From Ceratotherium simum simum (lineage: Eukaryota > Chordata > Mammalia > Perissodactyla > Rhinocerotidae), in assembly GCF_000283155.1 (NCBI RefSeq), contig NW_004454177.1:8330151-8394150 (forward strand): a stretch of 64,000 nt of DNA. Reading direction: 5' to 3'. Below are positions 34,301-46,515 of this stretch, piece by piece. How positions within the stretch are numbered: the stretch's first letter is position 1; each line of letters starts with the position of its first letter. The notes beneath the pieces are model-generated. The model saw only the letters and a list, made by a program, of their open reading frames with translations, did not search any database and was not told where the DNA came from. A program made the translations under genes and the position numbers.

Positions 34301-36992
34301 TTAAAGCTGCTTCTCGGCACATCCCTCTGATTGCTAACACCGTTATGAAGATTGACAGTTTCATCAAGAAAGCAAAGAAGAAAATCTGCAGACAATATAG
34401 GGAGGCAGTGCTGGGCCCTGCTCCCCTTACCCTCGATAGCGCTTCCAGAGCACTGAGCCGGGGGCTGGCTGGGGGTCCCTTCCTCCTCACAGACCCGTGG
34501 CTTTTTTCTGAGCGTGGAGCCTGAGGTCTTCCGTGGCTCTTTTCCCGGCACTAGTAGGTAACTATAAGACATTAACTGAGGAGAGAGCTCAAGAGAGCTT
34601 AGAGAGAGACAGGCTTGTTTTGTTGTGGTGGTAAGGATTTTTTTTTCTTTGCATGAAGAGGATGGTCTGAGAACAAGCCTCCAGCGTTTTCCGGCAACTT
34701 TTCCACCTCCCAAGCTGAAATACATATCCCTGAGTCAGCAAATATTTTAATACCATAGCCAAACCAGAAAAGCTCAAGTGTAAAATTCAAGAATGTCTTC
34801 TAAGGACACGGAATGTCTCTGAATCATTAGCAGTTATCTACAGCTAATAACTCGAGGCACCAGCCTCTTACCCCAAGCCAGCCACTTCACAAATTTGTGG
34901 GCTGTTGACTCCAGGGCCAGTGGTGTGAATGATTCAATGCAAACCCATCAACACTACTGGAAAAACAGTTCTTACTAAGTAAAGACTTACTGAAGATGAT
35001 GCAGTGAAATCATCAGCAGAAGGGAGCAGCTATGTGAAACCACCACTTCTCTGAATTTGGTATGTGTTAACGAGATATTCTCAGAAGTAAATAATCCTTT
35101 TGCTAATGAGACCTTATGTACTCAGTTTTGTTCCCTTGAGGTTTGAATTCAGCCCAGTGACCGTGTCATAAATACGATTCTGACCTCCAAGGGGGCTGTT
35201 CCTGAATCTTACTTCTTTTGAAAATGTCCTTCTCAAAGGTTAAACTTACCCAACTCTGTTGCCTTATAATCATCATATGCTTTAAAGGAGTCAAAGGGGT
35301 TAATTGGTTTCTTCAGTACGGAGACTTTTGCCAAAGAAAGCATTTTTAAGTTAGTTTGTGTAGTAGTGAGGGAAATGTACTGTAAGGCGTGGAACGTGTT
35401 TCTGTTGTGCAGATAACCTGCACACTGCTTTAGAAATGTGTGATTTCCAGCGTGTGCTAAAATAAGAAGTGGTTGTTTGATTTATCTCCCACAATGGTAT
35501 GGCATTCTCTTCTTAAGTGGCATTTCATTCGCAAGCCAGGCACTGTAAATTTGAACTGAATATGTAAGTAAATATCCCTCAAGGAGATAGCATGCTGGCT
35601 GGCCTCGTCTGAGACGACACTGCTAAAATGAAGCTCTTGGCTTCTGGAAAAGGCTCAGCACCTGAACTGCATTAGCTTCCAAAAGTGGGGCATGGTGTAG
35701 GAGCCAGCCAAACAAGCTGAAAGCTAGTCTGGGCTGTAATTATGGAGAATCACCTACAAACAAAGTAATATTTGGTTTATATCTTGGCCATTCACCCTCG
35801 AGCACTTGAACTTATAGTCAATCCATTGGGACTTTGTTTTGAACTTTCTTGCTTGGGCACATTGCCTCAGTGCATGGCAGCTTGGTGCATTATAGCTGTT
35901 ACTGTAGCATCTTTGCATGGCAGGGACAAAGACAGTGACAGTGTTTTATCAAGTCCTAACAAGACTGCCTCTGTGCATAATTGTTAAACTAAAGGGCTGT
36001 CGATCCACTGATGTGGAACAGGCAAGGAGCTTAAAGAATGGAGAAAACTCATAATTGCAGAGTAACTTGTATTCTGATTTTTTATCACATCGTGGTTAAA
36101 ACAATTTCCTATAGTTTTGTGTATTTTTAATATTATTTTGACACTGAATTTCACCTAATGCGAAGGCAGGTTTCAGAAACTTTTTAAACGTTTATATATT
36201 CAGGTAGTTAAGGGGGAAAATCCCTTTTTAATTAAGATATAGAATGCATGTTTATCAAAATTCATCTCAGATTCCATTTAGAAATATGGATATCTTGGGT
36301 TTGAAAGAGCTTACTGAACTACAAAGAAGGACAGATACTACTGACAGAACAAAGTTATGAATGATAAAAGAACCCAGGAAATGTTTATACCCATGTGGCT
36401 ATAAATTAGCTAGTAGTAGAAGGAAGAGTGCTATTCGTTGGTTTGCATAGAGCAGGCACTAAGCAGGTAAATACAGAAGATCACGCACGTGTGTCTTGAT
36501 TCACTTCATGGAGAGGTATGGAACCTCCTCTATGGCCCAGTCCTGCGTGGCTGATGGAGTCTGAGCTCACCACCCCAACCAGGTTTTCACTGGCTGAAGG
36601 AATGCAGACATCAAGGTGACTGACTGGCTCTTGCATCTCATGAGGATGGTGAACAGAAGGCCATAGGCAGAGTGGAGTAGCATAGTAAGCCCTGTGCAGA
36701 GATCCCAGCTGAGAACTAGAAAAATTGGGAGTTGTAAATGTTAGTTATGGTTCAAAAATGTTACATTTTGCTGTTGTGAGCAGCCTCTGTCAAAGCAACT
36801 GAAGAATAGTTGCCTAATATTAAGGCATCGCTGCTCACTAATGTTACTTTTATCTTAAGTGGAGTAACCAATTTACTGGAATAACAGGTGCACTCCAGGC
36901 CTTCTGCAAATCCTACTGGCTAATGCCCAGGGCACACTGAATGTTGGTGGGTAGAGCTGCCCATCTACACCTGTATATCTCATCTCTTACCA
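28391..36992. other. Repeat-poor single-copy intron, no gene
   Basis: Across 8.6 kb I recognise no SINE, LINE, LTR or DNA transposon and no exon. T-runs lie at about 29852-29869 and 30844-30863. A CpG cluster at 34083-34161 and a CTGAGTCAGCA (MARE/NRF2-like) at 34730-34740 are noted. Several overlapping 90-144-codon frames at 34067-34790 reflect the locally higher GC content; none resembles a known family. Confidence 0.45.
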
Positions 36993-37162
36993 CAGTGTTT
37001 CTCAAACTTTAGGGACATCAGAATCACCCGGAAGCTTGTTAAAACATATTGCGGGGCCCCACCCCTAGAGTTATTGATTCAGGAGGTCTGGAAGGAAGCC
37101 TGAGAATTTGCATTTCTAACAAGTTTTCCTCGTGATGTGAGGCTGTGGTCCAGGGACCACTG
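36993..37162 (-). mobile_element. MER5A-type hAT element, antisense
   Basis: 'cagtgtttctcaaacttta', 'gacatcagaatcacccgg', 'ggccccacccctagagttat', 'aatttgcatttctaacaag' and 'ggtccagggaccactg' are the successive blocks of MER5A in reverse. It is a short non-autonomous Charlie-type DNA transposon with no coding capacity. Confidence 0.8.
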
Positions 37163-37674
37163 TCCTACTGGTTGAGTTATATGCTTACCAAGAATCAACT
37201 TCATTGGTTCGCAAACCACCTCAGAGAAAAGGCTTGGACTTGACACCAAGAGACTGGTCAGTGAATGTACAGTTATATATTTTAAATTAAAATAAAATGT
37301 TTACAGCATGTACTTTTTTTTATGGTTCTCCACTGTAAGTCATTTTTTTTGATCAACCCAATGAACTGCTGGTCCCAAATACATCTGCTAGACAACCTGT
37401 GCTGTAGGACGAGCACACAGGTAGGTATGTATATTCAGTGGTGGAGATGAGAAAATCTTTTCCATGATTTTATGAAAGATGAGTACTAGGGCATGTAAGA
37501 AATACACATGGAAAAGCCTTTTCTTTATGGGTAGAAACAGGGCTAGGTGGCTGCTGTGAGCAGTGATGAAAATGCCGGAGCTTCGAAAAATGCAGCAGCA
37601 GGAATGCACCAGCCAAGGCGCCCAGATTTGGCGTGGCCCATTTTATGCGTAAGACACCAGAGGCCCAGGAAGAT

Positions 37675-37765
37675 TAAGAGGCAAGCACTATTCTAGGCAC
37701 TGGAGAAGGAGCCATGAACAAAACACGCAGATTCCTTCCCTCATAGAGGTGAGACTCACATTTTT
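37675..37765 (-). repeat. L2 3'-end fragment, antisense
   Basis: 'cactattctaggcactgga', 'gccatgaacaaaacacgc' and 'ttccctcatagaggtgag' follow the antisense L2 3' region. Confidence 0.55.
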
Positions 37766-38149
37766 TTTTCTTATAAGAGGAAATTGCAGTATTGGTACTG
37801 AATTCCTAAAAACAGGAGGATATTAGGATTCCTTGGTTTTAAAAATTGGCAGGTCATTGTTCTTCAGATATCAGCCTACTTAGGAAGGAGACGGGGGATG
37901 TGGAAGGTGGGAGCCAATCTAGTATATTTTGCTTCAAGAGCAAACACAGTTTAATGAATGCTTTAAATTTTTCTTAATGCTGGTGACTTTTCATTACTAA
38001 TATAATGGTTTGCATGTATGCATTTCCTTCCAAAAAGATGGAGACATACAACAACTCACCTCCACGGCGTTCCTGTTGGTTAACAGAAGTTACCCCACTT
38101 CCAACTTAGCTCCTTTTTTAGGTGTGGAAATGAGGATAGTAAGAAAAAT

Positions 38150-38395
38150 CATCATCATCATTATCATATAATAGCAGATGTTTATTATTGAACTCTTATA
38201 ATGTGAGGCCCTAGGCACATGCATCCTCTCATTTAATCCTCACATCAGTCTTCTGCTATGTTAATATTTTCATTTTTGTAGATGACAAAATGGAGGCTTA
38301 GGTTAAATAACTTACTCAAGGTCATAAAGCTTATACAAGTGGAAACAGGATTTGAGCCTAAATCCATCTGACTCCGCGATCATTACTGCAAATAT
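38150..38395 (-). repeat. MIR SINE, antisense, nearly full length
   Basis: After a short CAT/ATC run come 'ctcatttaatcctcacatc', 'tagatgacaaaatggagg', 'aataacttactcaaggtc', 'gaaacaggatttgagcct' and 'catctgactccgcgatca': the whole reverse MIR order. Confidence 0.8.
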
Positions 38396-39549
38396 CCCTG
38401 TACAGGAGCTTTCGTTGTGTTCATGGAAAAACTAGGTCTCTTAAAGCTGCGTTTTGCACAGAATGTTTTTCTGTGGTGGTGAGGGAGGGTACACCTGTCC
38501 TTGGTCACAACGATAGATGAGAGAGATGGAAGTGACTGTTTTAGAACTGCACGTAACATCTCTTAGCCCATCGAAGGGAGCCATTTTTGAATGTTTGTTT
38601 TTTCTAATTGTATGTGTTAAGTAAAGTGATTGGACAAACAGTCCTCTCCCACCTGCTAATCTGCTATAAATCAACCTTCAGATGTTAATAAAACAAGTCA
38701 AGACTGACAAAGGAAGTTCCATTTGTATTTTAAACTCCCAATTCATCAGGGTCTCCTCCTTTAGATCTTCTGTGCGAATGTCCTTGGTCTTAATGTAGCT
38801 GGAAGATGAAACGTAGATAAAAGAGCCATTGTCTCAAAAAGCATTAATAAAAAATGAACGTTGATCCTAATTGAGTAGTATTTAAACATATGGGGTGGAG
38901 GCAGCAGTCTGCAGGGAGCATCTGAGTCTGTTAGAATTTGACTCGCTATCTGGTCTCCCTCCTCTTAGTACAGTGCCTTCACCACCCAGCTGCCTTATAA
39001 GAATGTAAACTGTCACACTGGGATTAGAAAAAATATATAGAGAGACATAGTGCTATAGCGCATTCTCAGATCTTTTGCTATTGTTGTTCTTCTTTTGAAA
39101 CAATGTACTATTCCTCTCTCTTTTTCTAAAATGTGATTCTAAAATGTTGTTCAATTGATTCATTTTCTGTTCTATCCTTTTCATTGTTTGCCTATTTCTA
39201 TTGGTTCCCGATAACTTAGTTTCAAGTTCTCCCTGATTCTGTTATACTAACAGAAGGAGTTCCCAATGTCCAAAGGTGGAACAATTTGAGCAATATTATT
39301 AACACCACTCGTATTGGATTATAAACAAAGAATAAAATAAACATCCATTTGAATCCATACAAGTATAAATAAATGACTGAATAAATAAATAGGAGAAAAG
39401 GGAAAGAAAGCTCTTCTACACGGAAGTACTTCAGTTAAAGGAATGAGAGAAATAAAAAATTACCACTTGAACACCATAGTAGTAATTGCTGCAGGCAAGA
39501 TCCACCAGTGAATGCTAAAATTATGAGCGAAAGTTTAAGGAAAAAGCAG
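38396..39549. other. Single-copy intronic stretch, no gene
   Basis: No exon is seen. The last part (39290-39549) is AT-rich and may already belong to the diverged L1 that follows. Confidence 0.4.
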
Positions 39550-40145
39550 GATAGTTGCATAGCCTCAAAATATCTCCTCCAAAATATTTATTAACTGCTC
39601 AGATGGTTTTAACATATACATATATCCACAAATTCTTTGATACTTCTCCCTCTAGGAGGTAGAGCTGAATTCCTCTTCCCATGAGTGTGGGCTGGACTTG
39701 AGTTACTCTGATTCTAATGAATGGAAAGAGAAAAGTGGAAATTTTCCAGTGGAGAAGACTGGCATACATTATCTTAACCAAGTGACCAGGGTTAACATCA
39801 CCAGTAGAAGACACTGATATCACGTACCCCTCAATACGATGTGAGGAGAAGGGCACATCACCTCTGTGGTATTCTCCAAAATCCATAATCTCAATCCGAT
39901 CATGAGAAAACATCCAACACACCTAAAAGGAGGGACATTCTACAAACGAGCTGACCAGTACTCTTCACACTGTCAATGTGATGCAGCAATATGGTACAAT
40001 GTTAATTTCTTAGTTTTGACAATTGTGCCATGATTAAGATGTTAACATTAGGGGAAGCTGGGTGAGGAGTTTATGAGAACTCACTACTGTTTTTGCAACT
40101 TTTCTGTAAGTCTTAAAGCATTTCAAAATAAAATGTTAGAAAAAA
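39550..40145 (+). repeat. Old L1 3' UTR (L1ME/L1MD-like)
   Basis: Old L1 3' wording: 'aggagggacattctacaaac', 'gctgaccagtactcttcac', 'gacaattgtgccatgatt', 'aacattaggggaagctggg', 'tttgcaacttttctgtaag' and 'atttcaaaataaaatgtt', then an A-rich end at 40139-40148. No open reverse transcriptase frame is present. Confidence 0.7.
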
Positions 40146-40199
40146 GAAAGCTTACAGGCATAGGAAAGTTTAAGGTAAAGAAATTGTAAAATTAATCCT

Positions 40200-40485
40200 C
40201 TTTTATTCACTCATTCATTCATTCAACAAATATCTGTTGCCAGACACTGTATGGAATGTTGAGGATATAGTGGTGAAAAAGATAAGCATGAGCTCTTCCT
40301 TTGCAGAGCTTGGTACAGTGCCTGGGTCAGAGGAAATGTTTGGCGACCACTTCTGTTAGCATCACAGCTTAGTGGGGCATGCACAGGTTTAAATGAGTGC
40401 TGAAATAGGACAAGTGGGGTGCTTATGGAAGCACATAGGAGTGGCACTTAACCCAGTAGGGAGAGACCATAAGAGTTCCCTGATA
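40200..40485 (-). repeat. L2 LINE 3' fragment, antisense
   Basis: Begins with CATT repeats and 'caacaaatatctgttgcc', then 'gatatagtggtgaaaaagat', 'tttaaatgagtgctgaaat' and 'gtggcacttaacccagtagg': the order of an antisense L2 3' end. Confidence 0.65.
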
Positions 40486-40789
40486 ACCCTTTGTAATATG
40501 ATTAAACACATTGTTTAATCTGTCATTTAAAGATTCATGGTCATGTCTTCTATGGGAATAACATAAACTTATGACTTAAATTTTGAAGTTGACTTCATCC
40601 TCTTAGAATCTAAATGCCTTAAAAGTAAGAAGAGTGTTGTAAGTTTTTTTGTGTGCCTCAGATCCTAAGGGATGCTACAGGGTTTTTGTATGGGGTCAAA
40701 TGGTCCTCAAATCCTTTGGGGTTGGAATTGTTATTATTTTGAGTTATATTTAGCAACAAAAAATATGTGACATAAAGTATATAGATGCT

Positions 40790-41185
40790 GTTATTTTTAA
40801 AAAATTGAATAGTGAAAACATGTTGGAATGCATCAAAGTTTTGATGTTCTCAATATGCTGAAAACAACAAATATTGATGCAAAAGAATTTTCATTGCAGC
40901 ATTTTTAGAACCATAAAACTTAGAAACAATCTAAATATATAACGAGCACAATGTCTAAATGGGTTTCTGTTATACTTATATGATGTACTATAATATAGTA
41001 ATTAAGAACTTTATACACACAGACCTGCCCATATATGGAAAGGAAAAGGAATACACTAAAATATTAGTAATAATTATCTCAGAGTTGTGGGATTTTCTTG
41101 TTTATATTTTTTTGTTTTACTTTTTTTCCTGAGTATGTATAATTTTTATAAATTATAATAAAAGTTAAAATTTTTTAGAGAAGGG
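40790..41185 (+). repeat. L1M-type 3'-end fragment
   Basis: 'cattgcagcatttttagaac', 'cttagaaacaatctaaata', 'acaatgtctaaatgggttt' and 'tcagagttgtgggattttc', then 'tgagtatgtataatttttat' and an A-rich close, fit the 3' end of an old L1 (L1MC/L1MD or HAL1 type). Confidence 0.65.
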
Positions 41186-43069
41186 TATTAATTCTTAAAA
41201 GTAGTGGTATAGAGGTCCCAGGACTCCTAATGCAGTGGTTGAATTATAAATGCTTTCAGTAAAATGAGAATCCTTCCAGAGCTTAGGAAAGCTAGCCTAA
41301 GTCATCTTATAGCATAAATAATAACTTCATATTAGCTTCATTTTTGTATACCATTTCTCAGTATGCTTTTAAATAATGTCTTTGATGGTTTTATGTAGGA
41401 AAAAACATTGTGTCCATGATAGGTATAGCCTCATAATGTTTAGCCCACCTCATGTTTCCTCTCTCATGGATTGTAAGTCCCAAGTGTTGAAAATTACCTG
41501 GCCTGTGTAGCAAGTGGGTGAATACTACATTGCAAATTCCTAAAAGGTACTGATAGTCTCCTTAAAAGCATTTGGAAATCTTTTTCTTAAAATTAATTAC
41601 AACATGGTAACCAAGCACAGCCCCTCATCTATCAGTGTCGGTCATTCTCATGTGGCCATTTGACCTATTGGCAGAAACTGTAGCCATCGTTATTCTGAAA
41701 ACTTAGGTCTGACCTAGGCCACACAGGCACCAAGATAGAGGCCCACTGACCACATGGGGAGCTTCCTGATACAATATGCTTAGGTTACAAACCAGAGAAC
41801 GGGACTGTTCTTAGAATGCTGAGCCCTGCCTGCCCAGGCTTGTTCTCTGTGCATAGATCATTAGAGGCTGTCCTAAGACCAAGCCAGGGAGGTCAGTCCA
41901 AGCACATTCCAACAGGAGGGTGAAGAAGAGCTGTCATCTTGAAGATGGATCAGATGATGGAAAAGCAAGTCAACTGACTCAGGCACCAGAGCTTGAAATA
42001 GGACTGAGCAAATGGGAGGCTGGAATTAAGGTGATATGAGGAGAGAAGGCATGGAGCCAGGAGTGGGAGAGGGAAGGAACGTTGCAGGAGAGTTCAGGAG
42101 GTCTTTGGATGGGAAGATTGCTACTTAACAGTCTTTTAAGGAACCTTTAGCTCCACCTGGGCTATATACAGACTTAAAGGGGCAGACTTCTAACAGGTAG
42201 GTGGGGATCCTAGGCCTGGTTTTTTTCTGTAGATAAAGCAACTCTTCCCTTGGAAAAGAAAAACCAAGTTAGAAAGGCGACTTACATGTTCTTTAAAAAA
42301 AAAGCTTTCTAGAGAATCTGTAATTACCATTTGGTTTTCTTAATGTGTTGAACTACAATCTAAAAAATTTAAAAGACTGTGTTTTTTATCTTCATTTTCC
42401 CCCAAACTAGAAAGATGGATGGAGAAAACAAGAGGTATAAGTGAACCTACCACATCCCCTTAGATTTATTTAGCCCTTGCCTCCAAAGAATTCAAGTATC
42501 TTATTGATCTTCGTAACATGTTATAATAAAAGTAGAGTTTTAGCCTCTTGGCCTCAGCACCCAATGTTCATAGCAAGGCTCACCAGAGATGGTTTTGGAC
42601 CCAGGGACTAGTTCTGAGCACCACTATATTATATGGCCCAAATCTTAAACAAGGACGGTTGAGATCCAGAGCCAGGTTCTGGAGTAGGTAGAGAAACACA
42701 ACTGCTGACGCAGTACATCCCAGAGTTCTCTCTTTGACCTGTTCACAGGCCTTTCATTGAGCCTTGTTTACCATGCTTTTCTTGTGGTTTGTGACAGATA
42801 AGAACTCTATTGATTCCCAGCATCTGCTGGCAGTAACCTTTGAAAGGGCAGGCGATGCATCACCACAGAATTTTATCTATCAATATCGGAGTAATAGAAA
42901 GACAGGGATGACATCTAATCACAACACTGCTGGCAGATCATAAATCTGAGCTGATATGGGACTAGTAACGGGCGGTAGAAAAGGGACACGGATTAACGTG
43001 AGGATAAAGTCAGGGGACATCTAGAGGGAAAGGACAAGATTTGGCCATGAGAAAAGTCCTAATGGGAAT
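41186..43069. other. Single-copy intronic stretch, no gene
   Basis: I recognise no exon, repeat or RNA gene with confidence. Short A-runs occur near 42293-42303. Confidence 0.4.
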
Positions 43070-43450
43070 GGTCACCCTCACAGAGACCCAGAGAAGTTAA
43101 GTATCTTGCCCAAGTTTATGCAGCTGGTAAGCTGTAGAGCCCGTCTCTGAGCCTCAGTTGCCTCATCTATAAAATAGACATGGTGAAGGATTCAGTAAGA
43201 TTACGTGTGCTAGTTCTCAAAGTGTGGTCCCTGGATCAGCAGCATCAGCATCACCTGAGAACTTAGAAATGCAGATTCTTGGGCCCCACCCCAGATCTGC
43301 CAAATTAGAAACCCAGCAAACGAGCCTTCCAGGTGATTGTGCATCAGAATGCACACCAAAAAATATTGAAAACCTCAGATGTGTGCAAAACAACCAACAC
43401 AGCACCTCGCACAGAGCTAGGGTTCAAAGAAGCAGCCGTTAATTGGTGTC
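43070..43450 (+). repeat. MIR pieces, one interrupted by MER5A1
   Basis: 43070-43135 is a small reverse MIR piece ('agagaagttaagtatcttgc'). From about 43143 a forward MIR starts ('gagcctcagttgcctcatc', 'ataaaatagacatggtgaag'), is broken at 43209 by MER5A1, and resumes at 43386 ('cagcacctcgcacagagct'), ending in ATT repeats. Confidence 0.65.
43210..43377 (+). mobile_element. MER5A1-type hAT element in MIR
   Basis: Forward MER5A blocks: 'ctagttctcaaagtgtggtc', 'agcagcatcagcatcacc', 'gaaatgcagattcttggg', 'ccccaccccagatctgcc' and 'ccaggtgattgtgcatca'. The 8-mers tacgtgtg (43202-43209) and gatgtgtg (43378-43385) flank it and fit the 8-bp target duplication of hAT elements, with two changes. Confidence 0.8.
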
Positions 43451-45639
43451 TATATTATTATTAATATTATTTAGTCCTACCATTTATACTAATAATTTAT
43501 TCTGCTTATAAACTCTACAATCCTCATACTTTTTTTGATTCACAGGTGAATTAGTGGTGAAAGGAAACATTTTTTGACAGATGAACATTTATGACATGTA
43601 AGCAGTGTCAGAACTGAAGATGTAATTCCTACCCTCCTCTGACTTACCAGGCTAGAGGACACCAGCACTCTAAAGGTTAACCTTCTCATGTGTGCTCTGC
43701 ACATATTAGTGCTTTTCATGTGCCGGGAAGCTTCCAGCCTGGACAGTGAATAGTGCTACAATTTAATAACATAAATGGAGTCTGTCTGATTCTGCAAAGA
43801 AATGGCCTTCCTTAGGGTCCAGAATATATAGTCCCTTCTGCAGTTACACTCACAGTATTTTTAATCATTTCATGTTTTTATTATATCCCAAGTACAAGGG
43901 GCTACAAAGAGTCCCTGGTGTTGGCAGTCACTCAAAAATTGACAAATCTAAAAAGCGAATAGAACAGCAAGTAGCTCATTAGGGGTTTTCTTTTTCTTTA
44001 TTTAAAAAAACTTTTTTAAAAAGAAAAACTACCTTATAATGTTGAGAGGGTTGATTTTTGCATCTTATATGTGAAAAGTAGTAGTAATAAAGTCCCCCAA
44101 TTGTTGGTCTTTTCTCTGCAGAAATTATGGCTGTGCACAACTGTGGGGGTTTAACTGTGTTTCCACGAAGTCTGTAATTCACACTCTAAATGTGACAAGC
44201 ATGACTGCCCATAAACCTAACGACTTTTTTAAGAGACCGAAATTCAGAACATTATTCTCTCTGAAACTGCACTTTAGTAACCCAGCAGAAAACTGTTCAG
44301 AGGTCTGCTCCCATTGCAGTAAGAGCATCTGGGTGCGCCAGTGGTAAAAATGCTAAAGTTTTCATACAAGAACAAATTTGTGGAGGAATGAAGTGTGAAG
44401 CCATGTCAGTTGCCATATGTTAGGGAACAGGAAGAATAGAAACTAGAACGTGGCCATGACCATTCTGCTGCTCCAACCTCTCTTCCCTCCACCAAAAAAT
44501 AATTATAAAAGTTCATTAGGAGACTTACATGGAGTTGAAATTCTAGGTATATAAAGTTTCAGAGTGATAGGAAAAAACCTCCCCAAGCTGAGGTTCTTAA
44601 CTTGGGTGAAATCGTTGCCTTTTTGCTTTCAAGGTAAGTGTTATTTCCTCCAGTGAGCAGCTGCTAAGGATGCTGTTAGCCTGCATCTGGATGGCAAGGC
44701 ACATTCACTCCAAAGCCGAAAACAAGGCCCGCGGTCCAGGCTGATCCATGGATGTTCGTTAAGAGGCCATGTGCAAGGGAAACTGTCGTTTACCTTTTCT
44801 TCCCCTGAGCATTTGACGAAGCTCACTGCCTGCCTGCTTCTTTCTGCCTCCAGCTGAAGACACTTATTATTTTTCTTAAACTTCTGTTTATGTTCTTAAC
44901 TATCTTTTCAGCAAATTTTATCTACTAGACACAGAGTGAAAAGGCCTGCTGTAATGGGTAGTATAGATTTTATTTTTTCTTCCCTTCGAAGCATAGAGTT
45001 GAATTTCATCACCTTTGTAACAAACCTCAGCAGCTGCTTCTCGGTTTTCATTTTGGACCACTTGCTTTATTTCCCTATTTGTCGTTTGTCTTCACTGGCT
45101 CAACGCCCATGAGCGTAAAACATACAGTAACAGTAAAGCCGAGGAAGCAAAAATTCATCAGGGCACAGCGTGTGAACTGACAAACCCGCTAAGTGTGAGA
45201 GCGCCGGCTCAAAGTGGTTGTTTTTGCAGCTGAATGCAGAATAATCTATTTGCTTTGGTTGCAGTCAGCTAGCTGCTCTGGGAGAGGATTTTTCATTTGT
45301 GTAATGCTTGTTCTTTGAAACTTGAGGAAGAATGCTAGGTTCTAGTTCCTATTGACTTTATAAACAATACGCAACAATTTATCGTCACGCAAACTTGAAT
45401 TTTTAAAAATCCGTTTTTAAATAAGGAGAGGTTGCTGGAGCCATTTCTCCCTGGAGACTGACCTCACTTGGTGATGGGGATTCATGATCTTCTCTATCCT
45501 ATGACTCACTGATTCACCAGTTTCCTTGAAACAAGTTGTCTAGGAACACGCCTCTTTCTAAGACCTTCCTAGGTTAAGCCATTGGCTTCATGTTTATGTT
45601 CACGATATCAGGGAGCGATTAGAATTGCTGTACTCTAGG
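43451..45639. other. Single-copy intronic stretch, no gene
   Basis: No exon or clear repeat seen. The part 45100-45290 is somewhat richer in CpG and free of repeat wording, which might mark a conserved non-coding element; this is only a guess. Confidence 0.4.
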
Positions 45640-45806
45640 CCAGAGCTCCTCAGACTGTCATGTGCATGTGAATGAGCTGAATCTCTTTTTAAAAGGCAGG
45701 TTCTGACTCAGTAGGTCTGGTGTGACTTGGAGATTCTGCATTTTTAATAATCTCCCAGGGCTTCTCAAAACTGCTGGTCAGCCACACTGATTAGCAAAGC
45801 TCTAGT
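45640..45806 (-). mobile_element. MER5A-type hAT element, antisense
   Basis: 'gctcctcagactgtcatgtg', 'gttctgactcagtaggtctg', 'gagattctgcatttttaata' and 'ctgctggtcagccacactg' follow a reverse MER5A. More diverged than the other two copies. Confidence 0.7.
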
Positions 45807-46074
45807 GGGGGTGGGAGTTGGGGGAGGGGCACTCAGATTTTCTAATTATATTTTTGGCACAAGCGAGTGCTGCAGAAACCTATCTCAGTAGTGGACGACA
45901 GAAGCGATGAGAGTGTGTGTGCAGTCTGCCTTCTAACTCCTTTTTAAAGTGAACTCTTCGCTGGTCTTTCCTTAGAAGGCTGCTGGACACGAGCTGGAGT
46001 TTAGTAGAGTGACTCAGGAACACTCAGGGTCCCCTTCACGGAACTGAAAGCTAAAGCCCATGTGCCTAACCTCG

Positions 46075-46515
46075 AAGGACTCTGGACTCTTCACTCTCTT
46101 TTCTCCCAGCCTGAGCTCTGCCTTCTCCTCCCCTATTCCCTTACCTGGCTTTCATCGGCATGAGTGCTCTGTGGCGGAAGTCTCTTAACTGATCTTTTTG
46201 GCTCCAGGCCTTTCCCTCCTCCAGTCTTTCCTCCCTCTCCGCATAGACGTTATCTTTCAGAACACAGTTGTGATCATATCACTTCCTGGATTAAAATCGC
46301 TTAATGGCTCCCTATTAATTACAAGATAAAGTGCAAATTCCCCCGCCTGGCATACAGTGTCCTTCAATATCTAGACCTAATGCCCTTTCCAGAAAGCAGC
46401 CCTTCCTATCCCTCGTGGGAGCACACCATACTCTCCCCTTTGTTCTAAACATGTCATGATCTTTCTTTCAAATTTCTCCTCTTCCCTTCTCTGTAATCCG
46501 CACCCCCACCCCGAC
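46075..46515 (+). repeat. L2 LINE fragment
   Basis: Forward L2: 'gttgtgatcatatcacttcc', 'ggattaaaatcgcttaatgg', 'ctccctattaattacaagat', 'aaagtgcaaattcccccgcc' and 'gtccttcaatatctagacc'. Diverged, with no intact frame. Confidence 0.65.

Noticed and set aside
34188..34790. Several overlapping frames of 60-144 codons on both strands
   Set aside because: They overlap each other in opposite strands, lack splice or domain evidence, and reflect local GC content.
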